Assembly: GCF_002160305.1 (NCBI RefSeq)
Contig: NZ_NFKI01000033.1
Coordinates: 1 to 36,675 of the forward strand
Direction: 5' to 3'
Origin: Pseudoflavonifractor sp. An184
GTDB lineage: Bacteria; Bacillota; Clostridia; Oscillospirales; Oscillospiraceae
Length of the DNA: 36,675 nucleotides
The notes under the pieces were generated by a model, which made no database searches, was not told the origin of the DNA, and saw nothing but the letters and a program-made list of their open reading frames with translations. Position 1 is the stretch's first letter, and every line of letters starts with the position of its first letter. The position numbers were made by a program, and so were the translations under genes. Positions 17,106 to 23,305 of this stretch are shown in pieces.

Positions 17106-17501
17106 TTATGCTTTATCTCTTGCCTTGATATGGAGAAGCAGCATGATGATAAAAGCAAGCCCGCAGACCACATAAAACCAAAGTTGATCTGCATTGGAGA
17201 TAATAAACGCCAGCAGCCCGAAAATAACCGCCCAGGCAGCGGACAGCAGCACCCCGATTACCCAAAATCCAAAGCGTGTTTTTTGGAGAAACAGCAGCAG
17301 CGCGAATACAGCAGCGCCGATCAGCACGCATAATGCAGGGTGTAGCGTGAAAAAGTGATTGCAGCACACGCCGGATATAATACCGAGGGCGATACTGTCA
17401 AAAACAATGATATGCCCGATAAAAAGCCCCACTACCATAAGGATAAAGCTAACTACAAGACCGATTATTAAATAGGCTCCCGCCGCCGCTAAATAGCCCA
17501 T
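17106..17501 (-). CDS. Small polytopic membrane protein, unknown function
   Basis: The 131-residue protein is almost entirely hydrophobic, with about five predicted helices (residues 5-30, 36-50, 56-73, 77-100, 104-124) and a basic C-terminus (HIKARDKA). Start ATG 17501 follows AAAGGAAGTG on the minus strand. It lies 68 bases after the relaxase gene in the same direction and may be its last operon member. I do not recognise a family. No cysteine or charged motif suggests an enzyme. Entry exclusion or a channel accessory role could be guessed from position only. Confidence 0.7.
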   Translation of the reverse strand: MGYLAAAGAYLIIGLVVSFILMVVGLFIGHIIVFDSIALGIISGVCCNHFFTLHPALCVLIGAAVFALLLFLQKTRFGFWVIGVLLSAAWAVIFGLLAFIISNADQLWFYVVCGLAFIIMLLLHIKARDKA

Positions 17502-17569
17502 ATATACACTTCCTTTGTTCTCTGAATATAGTTTGATTGTAACAGGTTATTGTAAAGAAATCTACGGTC

Positions 17570-18907
17570 TTACCCCCGTTCCTGTTCTTTCGCCCTGCTT
17601 TGGGACGGATATAGAATACTGTCAACGTTCTTTTTGACAACGCTGTATTCCTGCATTTGCTTCTTGGCTTGCCGATAATCTTCATACAATTTGGTTTTCC
17701 TGTCGTTTAAGCTGCTATACTCCTTGCGCAGCGCGGCGAGATCGGGCAGCTTCTTTATCTGCATTTCCTTTAATGCCCTTGCCGCAGCTTCAAACAGGAT
17801 AATTTCGCTTTCATGCCCCCGCAGATACTTTTCCTTGTCCCGCGACTTCTTGTATTCCTCGTAAATCGGTTTTAACTGTCGGTATGTGGTGGTGTGCTTG
17901 ATAAGCAGCGACAAATCAGACATACGCTGTTCTACCTCTTTAACCGCCCTTGCCGCCGCGTCATGGGCGGTCATAATATCCGCAATTTTGCTTTCAAGGT
18001 CGCTGTAATACTCAATCTTGTTTTCGGTTAGGAAGTTCATGCTTTTAGCAGCCTGTTTCAGATTATGGATTTTCGCCCACCGTTCATAGCCCGCCGACTG
18101 TTGGGCTTTGATACTGTTTTCAAGATCGACGACAAGCCGGATTTTCTTATCTTCCCGCAGCGTTTTTGTTTTGGCAACATACACGCCCTTGATACGCTCC
18201 TTTATCGCTTCTTCCGTATAGGCCGCGCCGAGCGTCTTTGTGCGGGTAAACCGTTCCTGTCCGGCAGCGCGAAAGGAAATGTATTTGCCCTGTTTGATTT
18301 CATACCCCATTTCCTGCAAGCGGCGCAGCAGTTCGTCAAAATCTTTCACTTGGGGAATGAGAGTATCTATCGCCGTTTTCAGCTTTGCTTTGTAGCTTGT
18401 CCCTTGCTTTTCGGCGGTGTATTCTGCATAGCTTTTTCCCTTGTCCTGTCCCGGTACGACGACGGATAGCCCATGCTCTTTACATATCCTGTCGCTGGTG
18501 CGCCGGATAAAGTGATAGCTTTGCTTGTTGGAATGGTACTTTTTGTAGTCAACGAAGCTAACCGCGTTGAAAATCAAGTGATTATGCAGATGGTCTTTAT
18601 CGACGTGAGTTGTCAAAACAAACTCATACTTGCCGCCTAATACCGCCCCGGCAAGTTCCATGCCGATTTTGTGCGCTTCTTCCGGTGTGGTTTCTCCCAC
18701 CGCAAAGGATTGTATCAAGTGCCGCCCTAAATGTGTGCCGCGATCTCCGGCAGCTTCCCGCGTCCATGCAAACTCAATATCGGCGGTTTCCAGCCCGCAG
18801 CCGAAAGAGGACGCAAGCAGCTTCCCGTCTGTCTTTTCGGGATTTAAGATATAGTCTATCGCAGCCTTTAAGGTTGATTTAATAGGGTGCGTCTTTGTAA
18901 CCGCCAT
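17570..18907 (-). CDS. MOBP-type relaxase
   Basis: The 445-residue relaxase would nick oriT and stay covalently bound to the transferred strand. The catalytic domain begins MAVTKTHPIKSTLKAAIDYI, with candidate nucleophile Tyr19, and has the metal-binding histidine triad in TTHVDKDHLHNHLIFN (His101, His106, His108, His110). The rest, from about residue 250, is a coiled-coil-rich region with Lys/Glu heptads. It resembles the VirD2-like relaxase partnered with MobC in Tn1549-type elements. Start ATG 18907 overlaps the mobC 3' end by 40 bases, so translation is coupled. Confidence 0.95.
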   Translation of the reverse strand: MAVTKTHPIKSTLKAAIDYILNPEKTDGKLLASSFGCGLETADIEFAWTREAAGDRGTHLGRHLIQSFAVGETTPEEAHKIGMELAGAVLGGKYEFVLTTHVDKDHLHNHLIFNAVSFVDYKKYHSNKQSYHFIRRTSDRICKEHGLSVVVPGQDKGKSYAEYTAEKQGTSYKAKLKTAIDTLIPQVKDFDELLRRLQEMGYEIKQGKYISFRAAGQERFTRTKTLGAAYTEEAIKERIKGVYVAKTKTLREDKKIRLVVDLENSIKAQQSAGYERWAKIHNLKQAAKSMNFLTENKIEYYSDLESKIADIMTAHDAAARAVKEVEQRMSDLSLLIKHTTTYRQLKPIYEEYKKSRDKEKYLRGHESEIILFEAAARALKEMQIKKLPDLAALRKEYSSLNDRKTKLYEDYRQAKKQMQEYSVVKKNVDSILYPSQSRAKEQERG

Positions 18908-19197
18908 ATCTCGTCCACCGCCTTTTTAATGTCCTCTATATCCTGCCTGTAAACCGTCCCCGTCGCATTGGCGCGTTTTGCAATTTGGTTGATGTTCCGG
19001 CTCACCGCTTGCAGTTCCCGGATATATGCTTTTGTGTCGCTTCGGTCAACGACAAGAATATACCCGTCTATCGCCATTTTACGGAAGTATGCCCCATACT
19101 GCTTTATGGGAAGCTGCTTCATCTTCTCGTCGATCAGCCGCTTTTCTTCTTCCGTAACGTAAAACTTCATCTGTATATTTCTCTTTCGGTTTTCCAT
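18868..19197 (-). CDS. mobC: MobC-like relaxosome accessory protein
   Basis: The 109-residue basic protein begins MENRKRNIQMKFYVTEEEKR, a ribbon-helix-helix type N-terminus, and carries the MobC signature around ELQAVSRNINQIAKRANATG at about residues 63-82. MobC proteins bind oriT and help the relaxase melt and nick the DNA. Start ATG 19197 is preceded on the minus strand by AAAGGCGGTG. The candidate oriT lies directly upstream at 19204-19311, as expected for this gene. Confidence 0.9.
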   Translation of the reverse strand: MENRKRNIQMKFYVTEEEKRLIDEKMKQLPIKQYGAYFRKMAIDGYILVVDRSDTKAYIRELQAVSRNINQIAKRANATGTVYRQDIEDIKKAVDEIWRLQRRTLLNQP

Positions 19198-19203
19198 TTC
19201 CGC

Positions 19204-19311
19204 ACCGCCTTTCGGTATAAGGGTTTGGGATTATCCCAACAAGCATTTTCCGCAAACGGGTACTCGTTTGCTGTGCTTGCTATCTACTCCATACCCCCAC
19301 CGAAAGGCGGT
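19204..19311 (-). other. Candidate oriT upstream of mobC (copy 2 of the dyad site)
   Basis: Three nested or adjacent dyads are seen. Outer arms ACCGCCTTTCGGT (19204-19216) and ACCGAAAGGCGGT (19299-19311) are exact inverted repeats. Inside lie TTGGGATTATCCCAA (19225-19239, a perfect 7-bp palindrome around one base) and GCAAACG-N6-CGTTTGC (19252-19271). The two inner dyads and their flanks are also present at 12158-12255. Position just before mobC and the relaxase is typical of oriT. The nic site cannot be assigned from sequence alone. Confidence 0.65.
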
Positions 19312-19342
19312 ATTTGTTGCGCGTTCCTTTGATTTTGGACGC

Positions 19343-19376
19343 AAAAAAAGATTGCAGCCGCCATGCGCTGCAATCT
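19343..19376 (-). terminator. Terminator of the minus-strand XRE gene
   Basis: Read on the minus strand, AGATTGCAGC and GCTGCAATCT form a perfect 10-bp stem (plus coordinates 19349-19376) followed by seven T residues. It lies 23 bases beyond the XRE stop and separates that gene from the mobC/oriT region. Confidence 0.85.
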
Positions 19377-19398
19377 CCCGATTTCTCATATTGTGAGG

Positions 19399-19755
19399 TT
19401 AATCCTCTGCTTTTTCGACTTCCGTTATCTCCCTTGCTGTTGCGGTTACAATCCGTATGCCTTTATCGCTCATACCGTCCAGCAGCGCGTCAAGCTGCCG
19501 CCGCCCGGTGGATTTCTCCGCATTGCTGTTCGGGAAGAAAAATTGATCTACCGAAATATGATACCGGGTTACAAGGTCATAGAATACCTGTAAACTCGGC
19601 TGTTGTCCCTTGTTCTCGATATTCGCAAGGTAGCGCGGGGAAATATATAACTCGTCGCTTACCTTTTTGCGGCTCTCGCCGTATTCATTTCTCGCGGCTT
19701 TTATAGCTGCCCCGAAAGCCTTAAAGTCGTACAATGGTACGGGTCTTTTTGCCAT
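19399..19755 (-). CDS. XRE-family helix-turn-helix regulator
   Basis: The 118-residue protein has an HTH at about residues 12-65 (FGAAIKAARNEYGESRKKV, LYISPRYLANIENKG, PSLQVFYDLVTRYHISVDQFF). The C-terminal helix has RRQLDALLDGMSDKG. This form of XRE protein recurs next to mobC in related clostridial elements. Start is ATG 19755 with AGGGTGA seven bases upstream; ATG 19761, two codons earlier, is too close to that site. It is divergent from the attenuated cargo operon promoter at 19849 and could control it or the mobilisation genes. Confidence 0.85.
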   Translation of the reverse strand: MAKRPVPLYDFKAFGAAIKAARNEYGESRKKVSDELYISPRYLANIENKGQQPSLQVFYDLVTRYHISVDQFFFPNSNAEKSTGRRQLDALLDGMSDKGIRIVTATAREITEVEKAED

Positions 19756-19848
19756 TTTCATTCACCCTGTTACATTTTACAGTTCACCTTTCTTTTTGGA
19801 TATGTCCACACAATTCATATCATTAGGTTAAATACTTCCTGTTGTGTA

Positions 19849-19877
19849 TTGACAGTAGACTGATTTTCTGATAAAAT
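19849..19877 (+). promoter_or_regulatory. Consensus sigma-A promoter of the attenuated cargo operon
   Basis: TTGACA (19849-19854), a 17-base spacer and TAAAAT (19872-19877). Transcription should start near 19884, only about 20 bases before the leader peptide, which makes a short 5' leader typical of translation-coupled attenuators. Confidence 0.85.
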
Positions 19878-19905
19878 AAAATTTATGTAAAAGGAGGCGG
19901 CGTTT

Positions 19906-19932
19906 ATGTTGCATAGCATGCGTATTAGATAA
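19906..19932 (+). CDS. Leader peptide MLHSMRIR, macrolide-arrest-like
   Basis: ATG at 19906 is preceded by AAGGAGG at ideal spacing, and the frame reads MLHSMRIR then TAA. The established macrolide-inducible leaders of erm(D) (begins MTHSMRLR) and mef(A) (MTASMRLR) share the spacing and the Arg-X-Arg core, the known +X+ motif at which macrolide-bound ribosomes stall. Here Ile replaces Leu in the core. The leader overlaps sequence that can pair with a segment downstream of the first terminator. Drug dependence is inferred, not shown. Confidence 0.75.
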   Translation: MLHSMRIR

Positions 19933-19985
19933 GCATTGAAAAAAAGGATTTTCCCATTTTCAACATGGGCTTTTTTGTCATGCTT
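19931..19985 (+). terminator. First attenuator hairpin after the leader peptide
   Basis: CCCAT (19953-19957) pairs with ATGGG (19965-19969), followed by C and six T. Outside it the A-run 19939-19945 can pair with the T-run, and AAGCAT (19931-19936, overlapping the leader stop) pairs with ATGCTT (19980-19985). A competing pairing joins ATAGCAT inside the leader (19913-19919) to ATGCTAT at 19995-20001. Ribosome position on the leader should therefore choose between structures. Confidence 0.7.
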
Positions 19986-20005
19986 ATTTTGCGGATGCTA
20001 TACAA

Positions 20006-20067
20006 AAAACTAACGACGTATAGATATAGTATAGACATAGTGCAAGCTATGCCTTAGTTTTGTTGTA
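20006..20067 (+). other. Additional leader-RNA stem-loops
   Basis: ACTAA near 20010 and TTAGT near 20055 lie within longer partly paired arms (AAAACTAA with TTAGTTTT), enclosing a CATAG/CTATG hairpin at about 20036-20051. These may be part of the alternative folds of the attenuator. No open reading frame is convincing here. Confidence 0.5.
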
Positions 20068-20084
20068 CTGCTCTGTGCATTATA

Positions 20085-20128
20085 AATGCAGGTCAATGCT
20101 CATGTTGAGGATTGACCTGCATTTTTTT
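20085..20128 (+). terminator. Second attenuator or terminator before the KTR gene
   Basis: A perfect 13-bp stem AATGCAGGTCAAT (20085-20097) / ATTGACCTGCATT (20111-20123) with a 13-base loop, followed by a T tract to 20128. It ends 25 bases before the next start codon, so it would stop transcription of both downstream genes unless overridden. Confidence 0.85.
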
Positions 20129-20153
20129 GTGTAAAAAGGACGAGTGAAATATA

Positions 20154-20339
20154 ATGCTTAAAAAATATTGGATAAAATGTCCGATTTGTAACGGAAAGAC
20201 GAGAGTTCAAGTATTTCATAATACTGTATTAAAAGATTTTCCTCTTTTCTGCCCTAAATGCAAATTGACGCATATCATTGATGTAGAAAAATTAGAGATT
20301 GTAATCAAAAATACAGAAAAACAAACTTTTATTATTTAG
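20154..20339 (+). CDS. Cysteine-rich KTR protein
   Basis: The 61-residue protein has two CxxC knuckles (CPICNGKTR at residues 9-17 and CPKCKLTH at about 39-46). It matches Cys_rich_KTR proteins, which are often found beside resistance genes such as tet in conjugative elements of Firmicutes. A single zinc-binding site is likely. Start ATG 20154 follows AAAAGGACGAGTG. It shares the leader with the RlmN/Cfr-like gene, which begins 16 bases after its stop. Function is unknown. AT-rich codon use differs from the transfer genes. Confidence 0.85.
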   Translation: MLKKYWIKCPICNGKTRVQVFHNTVLKDFPLFCPKCKLTHIIDVEKLEIVIKNTEKQTFII

Positions 20340-20355
20340 AAGAAAGGATATAAAA

Positions 20356-21339
20356 ATGAAACGTTTACCTAAATATACGCCTGCGGAAGTACGGAATGAT
20401 CCATACGGATTTACTTACAAAGAAATGTCGGAAGTTATTGGCGAGAATGAAGCAAAAGCCTTATATGAAGAATTATATAAGCAATTACCACGCAAAAAAA
20501 ATCTATCAATGTTGGTAAAAAATATTTGCAAAAGCAGTGATACTGAAAAGTATGTTTACGAACTGAAAGACAACAAATACATTGAAACGGTTTTTATCAA
20601 GCGGCGAGATGGTGGAACTGTTTGCGTGAGCACACAAGTCGGTTGTCCTGTTGGTTGTATTTTTTGTGAGTCCGGGCGAAATGGCTTTGTTCGTAATCTA
20701 ACATCGTCAGAAATCGTACAACAGATTATATTGTTGCGTCGAAAAGTAAACCGTATCGTTTTTATGGGTATGGGAGAGCCTTTATTCAATTATGACAACT
20801 TGATAAAAGCAATCCATATTCTCCGAGATAGATATGGGCTCAACTTTCCAACCGACGGCATTACCATATCAACAGTTGGTCCGGTCGATCAATTAAAAAA
20901 ATTGCGCGAGGAACATCTTAAAATTCAGTTGACAATATCTTTACACGCAGCAACACAATCTGCAAGAAATCGTATTATTCCTCACATGCGCATATATGCT
21001 ATTGAAGATGTTGTTAAGCAAGCCTTATCCTATTCTGAAAGGCATAATCGCAAAATTGTCTTTGCGTATTTGCTTTTACCGGGTATAAATGACCGGCCCT
21101 CAGATGTAAGACAACTTGCAAAATGGTTTCGGGGCAAAAAAGTTATGATTAACGTGTTACAATACAACCCAACAAGCAATTCAAGAATTAAAGCACCACA
21201 GAAACGGGAAATAGTTGCATTCAAACATCAATTAGAGCAAGCAGGACTTGAAGTTACTATGAGAGTTTCTCATGGCAGAGAGATTAACGCGGCTTGTGGA
21301 CAGTTAGCTAACACATATAATAAATTCAAAAAAAAATGA
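20356..21339 (+). CDS. RlmN/Cfr-family 23S rRNA methyltransferase (radical SAM), divergent
   Basis: The 327-residue protein has VCVSTQVGCPVGCIFCESG at about residues 90-108, with CX3CX2C for the [4Fe-4S] cluster and an upstream Cys like RlmN Cys118. It has FMGMGEPLFN, the SAM-binding GEPL element typical of RlmN, and C-terminal EINAACGQL, whose Cys is the methyl-carrying residue of RlmN and Cfr. The C-terminal LQYNPT segment is more like Cfr (RYNPT) than RlmN. The family methylates A2503 of 23S rRNA: at C2 in RlmN, and at C8 in Cfr, giving resistance to phenicols, lincosamides, oxazolidinones, pleuromutilins and some large macrolides. The N-terminal domain (about 1-85) is divergent. Start ATG 20356 follows AGAAAGGATA. 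The attenuated mobile context suggests a resistance role; this is inference. Confidence 0.85.
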   Translation: MKRLPKYTPAEVRNDPYGFTYKEMSEVIGENEAKALYEELYKQLPRKKNLSMLVKNICKSSDTEKYVYELKDNKYIETVFIKRRDGGTVCVSTQVGCPVGCIFCESGRNGFVRNLTSSEIVQQIILLRRKVNRIVFMGMGEPLFNYDNLIKAIHILRDRYGLNFPTDGITISTVGPVDQLKKLREEHLKIQLTISLHAATQSARNRIIPHMRIYAIEDVVKQALSYSERHNRKIVFAYLLLPGINDRPSDVRQLAKWFRGKKVMINVLQYNPTSNSRIKAPQKREIVAFKHQLEQAGLEVTMRVSHGREINAACGQLANTYNKFKKK

Positions 21340-21366
21340 TTAAAAGTGCCAGACGCATAGACGCAG

Positions 21367-21414
21367 AGCCGATAACGCATTAGGTCAAAAAACCTATGTG
21401 TTATCGGCTTTTTT
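21367..21414 (+). terminator. Terminator of the cargo operon
   Basis: AGCCGATAACGCATTAGGT pairs with ACCTATGTGTTATCGGCT (one bulge/mismatch region), loop CAAAAA, then TTTTTT to 21414. It lies 28 bases after the methyltransferase stop. Confidence 0.9.
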
Positions 21415-21492
21415 ATTTAATATTGCGCAAAAGCCGCTGTTCCCTATTATAGAATGGATTGCGGGTAGTGTATTAAAGTCGCCCTTTTTTAA

Positions 21493-21534
21493 GGATACGG
21501 CGGTATCGGGGAGGTATCGCCGTGTCCATTTTTA
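21493..21534 (+). terminator. Possible terminator in the 21340-21812 gap
   Basis: GGATACGGCGGTA and TATCGCCGTGTCC form a stem with G-U pairs and a short G-rich loop, followed by ATTTTTA. No coding sequence is seen between the cargo operon and the sigma-like gene; this 470-base gap holds only hairpins. Confidence 0.55.
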
Positions 21535-21649
21535 TTTACTGTAACCCGCCTAATGCTTTGCGGTCAAAAAAAGCTATGCTCCGCAAGCGGGATATTCCGG
21601 CTATGAATGTGAACTGTCAATACATTTAGCTACTGCTTACATTTCCTTT

Positions 21650-21691
21650 GCGCCCGTCCGCGTCTTGCGGACGGGCGCATTTTGCTTTTTT
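21650..21691 (+). terminator. Strong terminator upstream of the sigma-like gene
   Basis: A perfect 12-bp stem GCGCCCGTCCGC (21650-21661) / GCGGACGGGCGC (21667-21678) with a 5-base loop, then ATTTTGCTTTTTT. It would insulate the downstream genes from the cargo operon, or act as an attenuator for them. Confidence 0.85.
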
Positions 21692-21812
21692 CAACTTTTT
21701 TCTGAAAAGCGCACTCAAGAGCCATCTCCCGAACGGGTACGGAGCGAAAGGGGCAGAGAGGACAAGCCCTTAACTCCCGTCCTCTACTCCACGCGGGAAG
21801 GAGGTGAACTCT

Positions 21813-22250
21813 ATGGAGCTATCTTCTTCCGACAAGGAAAGAATACAACATCAGTACGACGCATTAGCAAAGAAAACTTTGGTCGGCGAAGCGAAAAGCC
21901 ACCGCCGCACTCTTGCGAAACGCGCAGCACGCGAAGTTACTTTTTCGGATTTGAGCGAAAGCGAACTCGCGCAGCTTTTCACAACGGACGAATACGAAAG
22001 CGATTATTTCCGTTTTCAAGTGTCCGGCTTTGATGTACTCGTCAAAAATGAACTGCTTGCCGAAGCCCTTAACGCTTTGCCCGAAAGGAAACGCGACATT
22101 ATCCTTTTGTCCTACTTCTTGGATATGAGCGACGCGGAAATTGGCGAACTGCTGAATGTTGTACGCACGACGGTTTTCCGGCACAGGAAATCCGCGCTTG
22201 CGAAAATCAAACAGTATTTGGAGGGAAAAGCAGATGATGAATACCGTTAG
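21813..22250 (+). CDS. Sigma-70 region 4-like regulator of the element
   Basis: The 145-residue protein ends in a sigma region 4 type HTH at about residues 88-138 (LPERKRDIILLSYFLDMSDAEIGELL, VVRTTVFRHRKSALAKIKQYL). The N-terminal half, with Lys/Arg-rich helices, has no clear region 2, so it may act as a DNA-binding activator more than a full sigma factor. Start ATG 21813 is eight bases after AAGGAGG; a GTG at 21804 would overlap that site. It overlaps the next gene by 17 bases. The pair recurs upstream of recombinase genes in related ICEs and probably controls excision or transfer. Confidence 0.85.
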   Translation: MELSSSDKERIQHQYDALAKKTLVGEAKSHRRTLAKRAAREVTFSDLSESELAQLFTTDEYESDYFRFQVSGFDVLVKNELLAEALNALPERKRDIILLSYFLDMSDAEIGELLNVVRTTVFRHRKSALAKIKQYLEGKADDEYR

Positions 22251-22476
22251 GAAATCTGAAAATCTGTTGCCGTTCCCTGTCATTTCCGCAGCGGCAAACG
22301 GCGACACAACCGCCATGTGCGCGATCTTGAAGCATTACGAGGGTTACATAGCGAAACTTTGTACCCGCACGCTGAAAGACGACGCGGGCAATACCTATTC
22401 CTATGTGGACGAGGAAATGCGTAACAGGCTGCAAGTGCGCCTTATTACCCGCACCCTTGCTTTTCATGTAGGATAA
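22234..22476 (+). CDS. Small helix-turn-helix domain protein (HTH_16-like)
   Basis: The 80-residue protein begins MMNTVRKSENLLPFPVI and contains AANGDTTAMCAILKHYEGYI and YVDEEMRNRLQVRLI. This pattern matches the short helix-turn-helix proteins that pair with the sigma-like factor in conjugative transposons. Start ATG 22234 (or 22237) follows GGAGGGAAAAGCAG; the gene overlaps the sigma-like gene by 17 bases, so the two are translated together. A regulatory function is likely. Confidence 0.8.
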   Translation: MMNTVRKSENLLPFPVISAAANGDTTAMCAILKHYEGYIAKLCTRTLKDDAGNTYSYVDEEMRNRLQVRLITRTLAFHVG

Positions 22477-22483
22477 TCTTTTA

Positions 22484-22955
22484 GCCCATGCGGGGAGCGT
22501 GTCCCCTTTCCACGATTCCCGTTATGGGCTATTTGTCGTTCCGCAAAAGCATATCCGCTGTTGATGTGCTTTTGCAGGCCGACAAAGCCTATTGTAACTT
22601 GACAAAGAAAGCGACCTTTGGTGCGCAGCATAACAGGCAACGGGTACATTCCGTCTGTATCGAGCCAGTCGGCGGGTACGCCATGACAGCTTTTCCCCTA
22701 CGGGGAAAAGTCGAGCGACAACTACCGCGCCGTAAAACAGGTTTAGCAGCTTGTGGGCGACGACATACAAGGCGGCACAATGATACTCCCGCGTTGAACA
22801 CCCTCAAAGTATTGCGCGGCGCACCCATAAGCATGGGCCGGGGTGAAACTCCCGTGAGGTTGCAGCTAACAACCGCCCGTTTCAGCCTTATTTCTCATAT
22901 CGTACAAGCCGGAGCGCATATTCTGTACTATGCCGCTAACCGGGAGGGAAAGAAG
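22484..22955 (+). ncRNA. Structured non-coding region, possible regulatory RNA
   Basis: This 470-base stretch has no convincing gene but several strong dyads. TAGCCCAT pairs with ATGGGCTA at its start around an inner GGGA/TCCC stem. TTTGTCG plus GCAAAAGCA pair with TGCTTTTGC plus CGACAAA (22532-22586). CTTTTCCCC pairs with GGGGAAAAG (22690-22710). GGGGTGAAACTCCC lies near 22841. An open frame runs through on the plus strand but its composition is not protein-like. I do not recognise the RNA family. Confidence 0.5.
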
Positions 22956-23210
22956 ATGATTACCAAGTTACAACTTCAACAAATGAGAAATGTTGATATT
23001 ACACAGGTTGACCGCAGCACTTTGGTTGATATTCGTAATATCCATATTGACAGTTCTTTGCCAGCAGCAAAGAAAATGCAAAGCTACTTTGAGCAGATTG
23101 TAAATCCATACTGTTTTCTTTGTGGTGATACACCCGTAAGAATACGGTTTGTCGCAGAGGATAGAACGCTAAAGCAATCATTGTGTGATTACTTTTTAAG
23201 TCTGAAATAA
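22956..23210 (+). CDS. DUF6870-like small protein
   Basis: The 84-residue protein begins MITKLQLQQMRNVDITQVDR and contains TLVDIRNIHIDSSLPAAKKM and YCFLCGDTPVRI. It resembles the DUF6870 family found just before serine recombinase genes in these elements. Start ATG 22956 follows GGGAGGGAAAGAAG; the frame is open far upstream but that part lacks protein-like composition. A single CxxC could bind metal with partners. Position before the integrase suggests it could help excision, but no family function is known. Confidence 0.75.
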   Translation: MITKLQLQQMRNVDITQVDRSTLVDIRNIHIDSSLPAAKKMQSYFEQIVNPYCFLCGDTPVRIRFVAEDRTLKQSLCDYFLSLK

Positions 23211-23244
23211 CCGCCGACTTTCCCTAACTCTACGGGTAAAGACC

Positions 23245-23273
23245 TTGTGATTACGGGGCGAAAATGGTATAAT
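23245..23273 (+). promoter_or_regulatory. Promoter of the ICE integrase gene
   Basis: TTGTGA (23245-23250), a 17-base spacer and TATAAT (23268-23273), 33 bases before the integrase start. AAAGGAGG lies between. Confidence 0.65.
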
Positions 23274-23305
23274 TAACTCGTAATTATAGGGGGAAAGGAG
23301 GTATA

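Noticed and set aside
16988-17194. A 68-codon minus-strand frame next to the membrane protein gene
   Set aside because: It overlaps the 3' part of the membrane protein gene in another frame and has no ribosome binding site. I see nothing else firm in 16974-17105.
21804-21812. GTG at 21804 as start of the sigma-like gene
   Set aside because: It lies inside the ribosome binding site AAGGAGG; ATG 21813 has correct spacing.
22488-22955. N-terminal extension of the DUF6870-like protein
   Set aside because: The frame is open but the translated part is rich in Arg and Cys with no protein-like pattern, and a good ribosome binding site stands right before ATG 22956.
22484-22955. Retron msr/msd or group II intron fragment
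   Set aside because: No reverse transcriptase gene and no recognisable intron domain V are present nearby.
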